The notes below the pieces were generated by a model. It was not told where the DNA came from, ran no database searches, and saw nothing but the letters and a program-made list of their open reading frames with translations. This document shows, one piece after another, positions 1 through 5,657 of a stretch of 7,736 nt of DNA. A program made the position numbers and the translations under genes. The DNA is from Natronomonas sp. Lineage in GTDB: Archaea > Halobacteriota > Halobacteria > Halobacteriales > Haloarculaceae. The first letter of the stretch is position 1; each line of letters opens with the position of its first letter. The stretch is from positions 1-7,736 of the forward strand of contig SKKJ01000211.1 in the NCBI GenBank assembly GCA_007121575.1, given 5' to 3'.

Positions 1-894
1 ATGGACACCGTTACCGAAGCCGAAATGGCCCAAGCTGTCGGTGAGATGGGCGGACTCGGTGTCATTCATCGGTTCCTTTCGATCGATGAGCAAGCGAAGA
101 TGGTCCGGTCGGTTACCGAGACAGGTGTGCCGGTCGCTGGAGCGATCGGTATCGCAGAGCAGTACGAAACACGCGCAGATGCGCTCATCGATGCCGGCGC
201 GCGTGCCGTCGTATTGGATGTCGCCCACGGACACATGGAACGGGCGATCGACGCGACCAAAACGCTCTCCGAGCGATTTCCGGACACGCCGATCTGTGCC
301 GGCAACGTCGCAACCGAAGCCGGTGTGAAAGATCTCGCAATGGCCGGCGCGGACTGTGTCAAAGTCGGTGTCGGTCCCGGTTCGCACTGTACGACACGGG
401 AGGTGACTGGATTCGGCGTCCCGCAGTTTACCGCCGTCGAACGGTGTGCGGCGGCAGCGCGGGAACTCGGCGTGACGACGATCGCCGACGGCGGGATCAG
501 AACCTCGGGCGATGCGGTAAAGGCGCTGTTGGCTGGTGCAGACGCGGTGATGATGGGTGGGTACTTTGCAGGGACTGACGAATCGCCCGGTGAGGTGATC
601 GAGATCGATGGCAGAAAATATAAACGGTCGCGAGGGATGTCGACCGCCGCCGCCGCTGAGGACCGAACCGATAAAGATCGCGAAGTCGAAGCGGACGAGG
701 GTGTCGAAGCGGTTACCGAATACACCGGTTCGGTTAAACCACGGCTCAACGAGTTCACTGCCGGGATTCGATCAGGACTGTCCTACGCCGGCGCACACGA
801 CCTCGAGACTGCGCGTAAAAACGCCGAATTCATGCGAATCAACGGAACAACCAAGCACCGAAACGGTGCGCACGGCTTCGCACAACTGAAGTGA
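1..894 (+). CDS. IMP dehydrogenase / GMP reductase family protein, no CBS domains (5'-truncated by the window)
   Basis: This (beta/alpha)8-barrel enzyme of the GuaB/GuaC family acts in cytoplasmic guanine nucleotide metabolism, either oxidising IMP to XMP or reducing GMP to IMP. Fragment residues: VLDVAHGH at 71-78, the catalytic loop GPGSHCTT with its nucleophile Cys at 130, the phosphate-binding loop IADGGIR at 161-167, RGMS at 201-204, and the C-terminal [10 protein letters not shown]. The visible start, [10 protein letters not shown], is the conserved internal strand that follows SA(N/P) in this family, so the true start lies upstream and roughly 50 or more residues are missing. The text passes straight from [14 protein letters not shown] to the next barrel strand, so the CBS pair of classic IMPDH is absent. 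The flap ([13 protein letters not shown]) is short, as in GMP reductase, although an Arg is kept where IMPDH has Arg-Tyr. I cannot choose between guaB-like and guaC-like activity. It ends 21 bases from the convergent DsbA-like gene. Confidence 0.9.
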   Translation: MDTVTEAEMAQAVGEMGGLGVIHRFLSIDEQAKMVRSVTETGVPVAGAIGIAEQYETRADALIDAGARAVVLDVAHGHMERAIDATKTLSERFPDTPICAGNVATEAGVKDLAMAGADCVKVGVGPGSHCTTREVTGFGVPQFTAVERCAAAARELGVTTIADGGIRTSGDAVKALLAGADAVMMGGYFAGTDESPGEVIEIDGRKYKRSRGMSTAAAAEDRTDKDREVEADEGVEAVTEYTGSVKPRLNEFTAGIRSGLSYAGAHDLETARKNAEFMRINGTTKHRNGAHGFAQLK

Positions 895-915
895 GAGCGA
901 ATTCACAGCGACCGA

Positions 916-1536
916 TCAGGCCGATTGGAGTCCTTCTTCGATTTCTGAACCGAGTTCGTTGAGGTCGGCTTGCTCGTCGTTGATGAACACGGATGGAGTG
1001 CCGCGGACACCCCATCGTTCGCCCAGGCTTCGTTCGTCGTCGAGATACTCTCGATAGCTGTCGTTTTCTGCGGCGTCTCTGGCTACCGCACCGAGGCCGG
1101 CGACCTCATCAGCGACGGTTTCGATCGCGTCGTACGTGTAGTTATTTTGGTGATCGTAGATCGCCGACGCGAAATCCCAGAACGCGTCGTTTCCAGCTTC
1201 TTCGAAGACAGCCCGTGCAGCCCCCGCAACGGCGTACGACCACGTATCATCAACCGGTATCGGAAAGTCGGCATGGAGATACCGAATATCGCCGGGATCG
1301 ACATACTGCTCGACGATCGCGGGCGTCATCTGTGTTTTAAATTGGCGGCACGAGGGACAGGCGAAATCTTCGAAGACGGTCAACGTAACGGGAGCGTCTT
1401 CATCGCCGAGAGCGGGTCGATCGCCTGAATCGATCGCGTCCGGATCGATCGATGTGTCACTCGAACAACCGGCGAGTGCGACGGAAACGGCTGCGCCTGC
1501 CGCGAGGAATCCCCGCCGGGTTGTCGTATCGTACAT
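916..1536 (-). CDS. Tat-exported DsbA-like thiol-disulfide lipoprotein
   Basis: The product is a 206-residue secreted thioredoxin-fold protein that probably makes, breaks or shuffles disulfides outside the membrane. The N-terminus is a haloarchaeal Tat lipoprotein signal: twin Arg at 7-8 (TTTRRGFLAAGAA), a short hydrophobic stretch, and a lipobox LAGC with the acceptor Cys at 24. An acidic linker follows, then the DsbA/thioredoxin_4 domain with active site CPSC at 60-63 (FEDFACPSCRQF), a helical insertion, and the cis-Pro loop GTPSVFI with Pro at 181. The frame can be opened at a TTG at 1560, eight codons upstream, but I chose the ATG at 1536 because it places the twin Arg close to the N-terminus and has an A/T box 27 bases upstream. 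No DsbB/VKOR partner is in view. The family is clear, but oxidase versus reductase or isomerase role is not. Confidence 0.9.
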   Translation of the reverse strand: MYDTTTRRGFLAAGAAVSVALAGCSSDTSIDPDAIDSGDRPALGDEDAPVTLTVFEDFACPSCRQFKTQMTPAIVEQYVDPGDIRYLHADFPIPVDDTWSYAVAGAARAVFEEAGNDAFWDFASAIYDHQNNYTYDAIETVADEVAGLGAVARDAAENDSYREYLDDERSLGERWGVRGTPSVFINDEQADLNELGSEIEEGLQSA

Positions 1537-1559
1537 ACGAACGGTACGGTTCGGACACA

Positions 1560-1566
1560 ATTAAAC
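1560..1566 (-). promoter_or_regulatory. Putative TATA box for the DsbA-like gene
   Basis: On the minus strand this reads GTTTAAT, centred 27 bases before the ATG at 1536. That is the archaeal TATA-to-transcription-start distance, so the message would begin at or next to the start codon, i.e. be leaderless. It supports the 1536 start over the upstream TTG, which would overlap the box. Confidence 0.5.
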
Positions 1567-1653
1567 GCTGTAGATCCGGCAGGTGAACCGGCATCGCGAT
1601 AAACCGTTGGGTGGCTGTGCGGTGATCGTTGGTAGTGTAATATTAGATCGCTG

Positions 1654-1674
1654 CCGATATAGCATACGTATCGG
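1654..1674. repeat. Inverted repeat in the divergent gap (possible operator)
   Basis: The arms CCGATA (1654-1659) and TATCGG (1669-1674) are perfect inverted repeats around a 9-base spacer. The site lies in the 195-base gap between the divergent DsbA-like and methyltransferase genes, 118 bases from the first start codon and 57 from the second. An A/T run TAATATTA sits just upstream at 1638-1645. The size and symmetry would suit a dimeric regulator, but six-base arms can occur by chance. Confidence 0.3.
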
Positions 1675-1731
1675 TGTCGATTACGGTGAACAAACCGTCT
1701 CTACACGCTAAAGAACGATGGTCGAGTATTT

Positions 1732-2448
1732 ATGAAAGAAATCATTCAGCGAAATTTCGATTTGAGTCCGGCGAAATACGACGAATACGAACGACTTACG
1801 GGCCGGTTTGCCTCGCTCGCATCGAGACTATATCACGAGATGGCGGCTCGAGCAGCGGTACCGCTCGAAACGGTGCTCGATGCCGGGGCCGGGACCGGAA
1901 TCAGTAGCGAAGAAATCACAGCTCGCGGCGCAACACCGATCGCTCTCGATCTCAGTCACCGGATGCTCGGATCGAATCCGGCGGCAGACCGAGTGCAGGG
2001 AGACTTCGATCAAATACCGTTCGTTTCAGACAGTTTCGATGCGGTCGCATTTACCGCGTCGTTGTTTTTAACCCCGAAGCCCGACCGAGCCGTGACAGAA
2101 GCGCGCCGTGTTCTTTGCTCGGGCGGAACCGTCGGTGCAGTTGTACCGCTCGGTTGGCGAACGAAAGCCGGCGAGGACGTCTTCGAACAGCTGTCACGAA
2201 CGTCGCGATCACCGACGGACGCCGACGCGGTCGAGCGCGCACTCCGTACCGAATTCGATATCGAAACCGGTCGTTGGTCGTTCGAGACGAGCCCGAATGC
2301 GCTCCGAGCGTTTCACTCGGTTCCGGCGATGGCCGCCCGTCTGTATCCGAAAGAGGAGCCAAGCGAGCGAATCAGGCGAGCCAACGAGCTACTCACAGAG
2401 GTCGACGAGCCGCTCGAACAGCACTGGCGATGGTTCGTTGGAACCTGA
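1732..2448 (+). CDS. Class I SAM-dependent methyltransferase
   Basis: This 238-residue cytoplasmic protein carries a Methyltransf_11-type Rossmann domain that binds S-adenosylmethionine. Motif I is VLDAGAGTG at 48-56; the acidic residue closing strand 2 is Asp73 in ALDLSHRML; the GDFDQIPFVSDSFDAV stretch (90-105) holds motifs II/III; and EARRVLCSGGTVGAVVP is the usual post-motif strand. Residues 1-45 form an N-terminal helical cap resembling BioC/UbiE-type enzymes, and the C-terminal ~90 residues are mostly helical and charged, where substrate specificity would lie. I cannot name the substrate. The ATG at 1732 is the only reasonable start: an in-frame stop lies at 1687-1689 and no ATG or GTG intervenes. 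An A/T box CGCTAAAG at 1706-1713 is slightly too close for a standard leaderless promoter. It converges on aroK across 27 bases. Confidence 0.85.
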   Translation: MKEIIQRNFDLSPAKYDEYERLTGRFASLASRLYHEMAARAAVPLETVLDAGAGTGISSEEITARGATPIALDLSHRMLGSNPAADRVQGDFDQIPFVSDSFDAVAFTASLFLTPKPDRAVTEARRVLCSGGTVGAVVPLGWRTKAGEDVFEQLSRTSRSPTDADAVERALRTEFDIETGRWSFETSPNALRAFHSVPAMAARLYPKEEPSERIRRANELLTEVDEPLEQHWRWFVGT

Positions 2449-2475
2449 CGTGGCTCTGAGTACAATTTCGCCTCG

Positions 2476-3318
2476 TTATCGAACGACGGCACCAGCCCGT
2501 TGAGTCGTCGTGAGCCACACGTTCCCGTCTCGCCGTTCCCAGACGTTTTTAAGCGACTTCAGCGTGTTCCGATCTCCGATCGCGGTATAGCTCGGGCCAG
2601 TTCCGGAGAGAGAAGCGATCGCTGTCGGGAGCGCTTCGATCAGTGGCTCCGTTGGATACTCCAACGCCGCACAGAACGAGAATCCGTTGACGGCCATCGC
2701 GGGTTCGTACTCACCCTCCATCGCGAGTTCGTAGACTAGATCCGCCATCGGTTCGATCCGTTCACAGCGTGATACATCAGCGTCCGCCGAGAACGCTCGC
2801 TCGTCCGGGGTGTAAACGAGAACGTCCCATTCCGGTTCGTCCCGGCGAAGCAGTGTATCGCTCGTGTTATCGGTGACGGTGACGCCACCTAGCATCGATG
2901 CAGAGGCGTCATCGAACGCACCGGTAACCGTCACACCGACGTCTCGAGCGGCGTCGACGCCGAGCCGACACGCATCCTCGCGATCGACGCGTACACCGAG
3001 CGCATCGAGCGTCGCGAGCACCGTCGCGTTAGCCGCGGCGCTCGAGCTTTTCAAGCCCGAGGCCATCGGTATCTCACTCTCCGTGCTAACGTGACCTCCC
3101 TGTCCGTCTCCGAACCGTTCGACGGTCAACTCGACACAGCGCTCGATCAATCGCGTATCGGCATCTGGAGCACCTTCGATCTCACCGGATACCGTGCCAG
3201 TTCCGTCGAGTTCGACGGTCGCTTCGGTGTACGCGTCGATCGCGAAGGCCGATCCATATCCGTTAGAGAGGGCGTTCAATATCGTTCCTGCCGCCGGTGC
3301 GGCCGCGCGAGCGATCAT
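2476..3318 (-). CDS. aroK: Shikimate kinase, archaeal GHMP type
   Basis: The enzyme phosphorylates shikimate at the 3-hydroxyl with ATP, the fifth step of the pathway to chorismate. Archaea use a GHMP-superfamily protein here rather than the bacterial P-loop AroK. All three GHMP motifs are visible in the 280 residues: motif 1 near the N-terminus (AAAPAAGTILNAL, 5-17), the ATP-binding glycine/serine loop IPMASGLKSSSAAA (83-96), and motif 3 SLSGTGPSYTAI (237-248). The Thr/Val-rich stretch around 129-150 with GAFDDASAS matches the family's conserved Asp region. Length is normal. The ATG at 3318 opens directly on motif 1; a weak CTTTGTAG box lies about 29 bases upstream. It follows the VOC gene on the same strand after 41 bases and may be co-transcribed with it. 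No chorismate mutase gene follows; only 27 bases separate it from the convergent methyltransferase. Confidence 0.93.
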   Translation of the reverse strand: MIARAAAPAAGTILNALSNGYGSAFAIDAYTEATVELDGTGTVSGEIEGAPDADTRLIERCVELTVERFGDGQGGHVSTESEIPMASGLKSSSAAANATVLATLDALGVRVDREDACRLGVDAARDVGVTVTGAFDDASASMLGGVTVTDNTSDTLLRRDEPEWDVLVYTPDERAFSADADVSRCERIEPMADLVYELAMEGEYEPAMAVNGFSFCAALEYPTEPLIEALPTAIASLSGTGPSYTAIGDRNTLKSLKNVWERRDGNVWLTTTQRAGAVVR

Positions 3319-3359
3319 TGGTGTAGTGTCTCACCGGGGCGGCTACAAAGCGGTAACGG

Positions 3360-3794
3360 TCACACTTCGAGTAATTCGATGAAGCGCCCTTCCGGATCAC
3401 GAACGAAGACTAATCGCGTCCCGCTTTCGGTCGTTCGCGGTTCGCTCAGCGCGTCTAAACTGTCGGAATGTGCTTCGACGAACGAGTCGACGTCTTCGAC
3501 TGCGAACGCGAGATGTACCGTCCCTGGATCGGTGAGCGAACTGTTCGCTTGGGATTCGCCGTTCGGTTGCTGTCTTCTGTCTGAGTCGTATTCGACGAGC
3601 TCGATCCGTGTGGCACCGGATCGAAGGTGGACAAACCGCCCGGTGACGTCGTCCGTATCGAGAACGGTTGCGAGCGCCTCGCCGCTCACAGTAAAGTCGG
3701 TTTCGACGGTGCAATCGAGCGTAGTCGTATATAACTCGACCGATGCATCGAGGTCAGCGACCGTCAGTCCGGTATGGTGGGCTGTTGGTGTCAT
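3360..3794 (-). CDS. VOC/glyoxalase-fold metalloprotein
   Basis: This 144-residue protein is a single vicinal-oxygen-chelate unit made of two beta-alpha-beta-beta-beta modules. The first begins HHTGLTVADLDASVELY and the second VHLAFAVEDVDSFVEAH. A likely 2-His/2-Glu metal site can be read off: His7 (or His6), Glu65 in RIELVEY, His94 in VHLAF and Glu140 in RFIELLEV, with the typical DPEGRFIEL ending. These are the ligand positions of glyoxalase I and related enzymes, so the protein is probably catalytically competent. VOC sequences do not reveal substrate, so lactoylglutathione lyase, dioxygenase or epimerase activity is not assignable, and haloarchaea generally lack glutathione. It sits between tRNA-Glu (95 bases upstream) and aroK (41 bases downstream), all on one strand. 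I see no convincing TATA or Shine-Dalgarno element before the ATG at 3794. Confidence 0.87.
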   Translation of the reverse strand: MTPTAHHTGLTVADLDASVELYTTTLDCTVETDFTVSGEALATVLDTDDVTGRFVHLRSGATRIELVEYDSDRRQQPNGESQANSSLTDPGTVHLAFAVEDVDSFVEAHSDSLDALSEPRTTESGTRLVFVRDPEGRFIELLEV

Positions 3795-3889
3795 AGTTGG
3801 ATTCGGACGTTTTCAGACCAAGAGCGTTCTGATCATCGTAGAACTCGATCGTAGACCTGAAGCACAGCTGTTTGGCGGGTAAGAATATA

Positions 3890-3964
3890 TGCTCGCTAGG
3901 GGATTTGAACCCCTGTCATCGGCTCGAAAGGCCAATATGATTGGCCGGGCTACACCAAGCGAGC
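3890..3964 (-). tRNA. tRNA-Glu (anticodon UUC)
   Basis: The minus strand folds into a 75-nucleotide tRNA. The acceptor stem GCTCGCT/AGCGAGC is perfectly paired with discriminator A. The D arm is GTG/CAT with an unpaired T-T next to it. The anticodon stem TTGGC/GCCGA carries one T-G wobble around the loop CTTTCGA, giving UUC at positions 34-36. The T stem AGGGG/CCCCT closes the loop TTCAAAT. There is no intron, and CCA is not encoded. The weak third D-stem pair and the short acceptor-proximal D arm are normal for archaeal tRNA-Glu as I know it. A T-rich run (minus strand TATATTCTTA) follows the 3' end immediately and could terminate transcription. Confidence 0.97.
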
Positions 3965-3991
3965 GACATATCGATGTCCGGTGTGGGATGG

Positions 3992-3998
3992 TATAAAA
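3992..3998 (-). promoter_or_regulatory. TATA box of tRNA-Glu
   Basis: The minus strand reads TTTTATA, centred 31 bases before the first base of the tRNA. With the usual 25-27 base TATA-to-start spacing, transcription would begin about five bases before the mature 5' end, leaving a short leader for RNase P. This is the best-formed promoter box in the window. Confidence 0.7.
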
Positions 3999-4053
3999 CT
4001 GTCTGTATCGAACGGCGAATCGAACTCCTTTCGGCTGATTTTACGTGGTTTTC

Positions 4054-4072
4054 CATGAGCCGTTAGCTCATG
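4054..4072. repeat. Perfect 7-bp hairpin in the gap before tRNA-Glu
   Basis: CATGAGC (4054-4060) and GCTCATG (4066-4072) are perfect inverted repeats around the five-base loop CGTTA. The hairpin lies between the tRNA-Glu promoter and the end of the small acidic protein gene, in a 180-base gap (3965-4144) where I see no gene. No T tract follows it on the minus strand, so a simple bacterial-type terminator is unlikely for the upstream gene. It could be an RNA 3' stem-loop, an operator, or a remnant of a transposon end. Confidence 0.4.
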
Positions 4073-4144
4073 ATCCCTGTTAACGTGTTATTTGGATTGC
4101 TCGATGGACTATAGCGGGTTCAGTAGGCGCTGACATCGCCCCGG

Positions 4145-4354
4145 TTAAAGATATCCCAGCTCTCGAAGTCGTGTCTCGGTCTCTTCGTCGAGATCCGCGT
4201 TCTCGATCGTCGACTGGAACGCCTCCATTTCGTCTTTGCACGCGAGATTCAACTGTCGAGCAGTCCTAAGTTTAAAGGTGAGGTCGTCATCCTCGATTTC
4301 CTCCTGTACGGATGCCAACAAGGTCTCGACCGTATCACAGACTGATATCCCCAT
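4145..4354 (-). CDS. Small acidic hypothetical protein (69 aa)
   Basis: I do not recognise a named family. The 69-residue product is strongly acidic, with 18 Asp/Glu against 6 Lys/Arg, and looks all-helical: a first helix around DTVETLLASVQEEI, a middle helix around LTFKLRTARQLNLACKDEM, and a third ending in RLRELGYL. It has two Cys (6 and 39), no membrane segment and no signal peptide. The composition is that of a real haloarchaeal protein, and the ATG at 4354 has an A/T box at the leaderless distance, so I take it as a gene. The C-terminal ELGYL ending looks like that of other short haloarchaeal proteins, but that is recollection only. It stands alone, with gaps of 180 bases on both sides. 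Confidence 0.7.
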   Translation of the reverse strand: MGISVCDTVETLLASVQEEIEDDDLTFKLRTARQLNLACKDEMEAFQSTIENADLDEETETRLRELGYL

Positions 4355-4378
4355 GAAACAGATAATTGTATCATTTAA

Positions 4379-4386
4379 CTTTAATG
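4379..4386 (-). promoter_or_regulatory. Putative TATA box for the small acidic protein
   Basis: The minus strand reads CATTAAAG, centred about 28 bases before the ATG at 4354. A second A/T box, GTTAAATG, begins a few bases closer. The spacing fits a leaderless transcript. Confidence 0.45.
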
Positions 4387-4535
4387 CTTCTTTCAGCTAT
4401 CGGAATAGAGCGCTTAATTAACAATGGTAGCCGCTGAACCAATCGATTTGTCGTTTCAATGAATTAGCGGCGTTCTAACAGAACAACGCAGCAGCTATTT
4501 TCACGCAACCGGCCTTCAACCGATTTACGCTCCGG
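4387..4535. other. AT-richer gap with small nested inverted repeats, no gene seen
   Basis: Between the archease stop and the promoter of the small acidic protein the sequence drops well below the GC content of the genes. It holds GCCGCT (4430-4435) paired with AGCGGC (4466-4471), the palindrome AATCGATT (4441-4448) inside that loop, and GTTCT/AGAAC (4472-4476 and 4480-4484). I found no convincing reading frame. It may be archease 3' untranslated sequence plus upstream regulatory DNA. Confidence 0.35.
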
Positions 4536-4940
4536 TCACACGTCGAAGACGACGTACGCACGCCACCCAGACTCGGTCTCTTCGAGCACCATATCCGAAT
4601 AGGTGACGGCTTTTATTTCACGGGCGTCTATCACTTCGAACGGGACGCCCCGAGCGGACGCCTCAACCCGGAGGCCGCTCGGATCAATCGAAACTTCGTG
4701 ATCGACCGGAAGCACTCCACGGACATCGCGTTGATAGACGAGTTCGTCGAGATAATCGAAGAGCAGCGCCTCGGTTGATTCGGCTTCGACGACCATCGAA
4801 AAACGAACACCCGCGTCGGGAATCGAGTCACAGTGTGCCACAGAAAACCCGTTCGCAACGTTTTCAAACGTTTCAGAGAGGGTTTTACCGGTCGCTTCGA
4901 CAGCGATGTCCGCCGTATGCTCACGGAGTTCGAAACTCAC
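4536..4940 (-). CDS. Archease, RtcB tRNA-ligase activator
   Basis: Archease is a small metal-binding protein that helps the RtcB ligase form its guanylated intermediate and turn over during tRNA splicing. The family marks are clear: the N-terminal LREHTADIAVEATG, the central acidic helix LLFDYLDELVY, and the C-terminal EIKAVTYSDM followed by GWRAYVVFDV. Length (134 residues) is normal for the archaeal form. Two GTG codons could start it. I chose 4940, giving SFELREHTADIAV after the initiator Met, because GAGGTG at 4947-4952 is a good Shine-Dalgarno sequence six bases before it, whereas the GTG at 4949 lies inside that sequence. A TATA-like GGTTTAGC lies about 70 bases upstream, consistent with a leadered message. 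RtcB is not in this window. The gene is divergent from the acetyltransferase-primase-GINS block. Confidence 0.92.
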   Translation of the reverse strand: MSFELREHTADIAVEATGKTLSETFENVANGFSVAHCDSIPDAGVRFSMVVEAESTEALLFDYLDELVYQRDVRGVLPVDHEVSIDPSGLRVEASARGVPFEVIDAREIKAVTYSDMVLEETESGWRAYVVFDV

Positions 4941-4946
4941 TGGTTC

Positions 4947-4952
4947 CACCTC
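4947..4952 (-). promoter_or_regulatory. Shine-Dalgarno sequence that sets the archease start
   Basis: The minus strand reads GAGGTG followed by GAACCA and then the GTG at 4940. It is complementary to the CACCUC core of the archaeal 16S 3' end and is spaced six bases from the start. It contains the competing upstream GTG (4949), which is therefore unlikely to be the initiator. Confidence 0.65.
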
Positions 4953-5060
4953 TCGGTTGGAGACTGGCTATTCTTCATAGATCGCACGCTCATGAACGGA
5001 CTCGGATATGCTAAACCTTTGTAAGCACCGAGATACCCATCCTCATGCGCGGGCGGTGAA

Positions 5061-5067
5061 GTTAAAG
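5061..5067 (+). promoter_or_regulatory. Putative TATA box for the GNAT-priS-GINS block
   Basis: GTTAAAG is centred 28 bases before the ATG at 5092 and is followed directly by a second A/T run (TTATATT). A purine-rich GGTGAA just upstream could serve as the BRE. The spacing fits a leaderless acetyltransferase transcript that may read on into priS. Confidence 0.5.
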
Positions 5068-5091
5068 TTATATTCGGTCGATTCGTAGTTC

Positions 5092-5586
5092 ATGGCAGTG
5101 AGTGTCACCATCGATATCCGGACGGTCGAGACAGGTGACGACGCGTTCGCCGAGGATGCGTGGGATCTCAAAGAACGTATCCGGAGCAACGAAGGCGTCC
5201 TCAAGCAGCGACGCGATTTCTTTACGCAGGCGTATCGACAGTCGAAGGTGTACGCACTCGTCGAACCGGATTACGATGACGAAACGCTCGTCGGTTTCGC
5301 CGCCACGCGCCGCGATGGATATATCCTCTTTTTGGCGGTATCGCCGGACCACCGCGGCGAAGGCTATGGTCGGCGGCTCATCGCCACGGTCGCCGAGGAA
5401 CACAGCTCCGTTACGTGCCACGCGAGAACGACAAACGATCCCGCCCTCGAGTTCTATGAACAGCTCGGGTTCGAGATCGTCCGCCGGGTGAATAACTATT
5501 ATGAGGATCGAGGTGACGCGTATTATCTCCGACTCGGTGACGGAGGGTTCGCGTCGAAGCTGTCCCGGTTCGTCCCCGGGAAATGA
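5092..5586 (+). CDS. GNAT-family N-acetyltransferase
   Basis: This 164-residue protein carries a Gcn5-related acetyltransferase fold, which moves an acetyl group from acetyl-CoA to an amine. Motif A is plain: strand ILFLAVSPDHRGEGYGRRLI (78-97), where the RGEGYG loop binds the CoA pyrophosphate. Motif B follows with NDPALEFYEQLGFEIV, the usual Tyr before LGF acting in CoA binding or as general acid. The N-terminal 60 residues are acidic and helical and probably form the acceptor side. The C-terminal tail, DAYYLRLGDGGFASKLSRF, extends beyond the standard fold. The target is unknown; RimI-like protein N-terminal acetylation is possible but unproven. The ATG at 5092 is supported by the box at the leaderless distance. 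It lies 71 bases before priS on the same strand, so a functional link with replication is a reasonable guess only. Confidence 0.87.
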   Translation: MAVSVTIDIRTVETGDDAFAEDAWDLKERIRSNEGVLKQRRDFFTQAYRQSKVYALVEPDYDDETLVGFAATRRDGYILFLAVSPDHRGEGYGRRLIATVAEEHSSVTCHARTTNDPALEFYEQLGFEIVRRVNNYYEDRGDAYYLRLGDGGFASKLSRFVPGK

Positions 5587-5657
5587 TCGATTAAGGAACG
5601 ACCGATGACGGCGGATGAGACGGCAACGCTTTTTCGCTCCTCTCCCGAAGCCGACCT

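Noticed and set aside
66..758. A 230-codon open frame on the minus strand
   Set aside because: It is the antisense shadow of the IMPDH/GMPR-family gene and reads as Ser/Ala/Thr-rich low complexity.
3091..3882. A 263-codon open frame on the plus strand
   Set aside because: It runs antisense to aroK and the VOC gene, both of which have full family motifs; the product is Ser/Arg/Val-rich and unlike haloarchaeal acidic proteins.
3890..3964. tRNA-Glu as an integration (att) site
   Set aside because: I saw no second copy of the tRNA 3' end, no integrase and no foreign gene block on either side.
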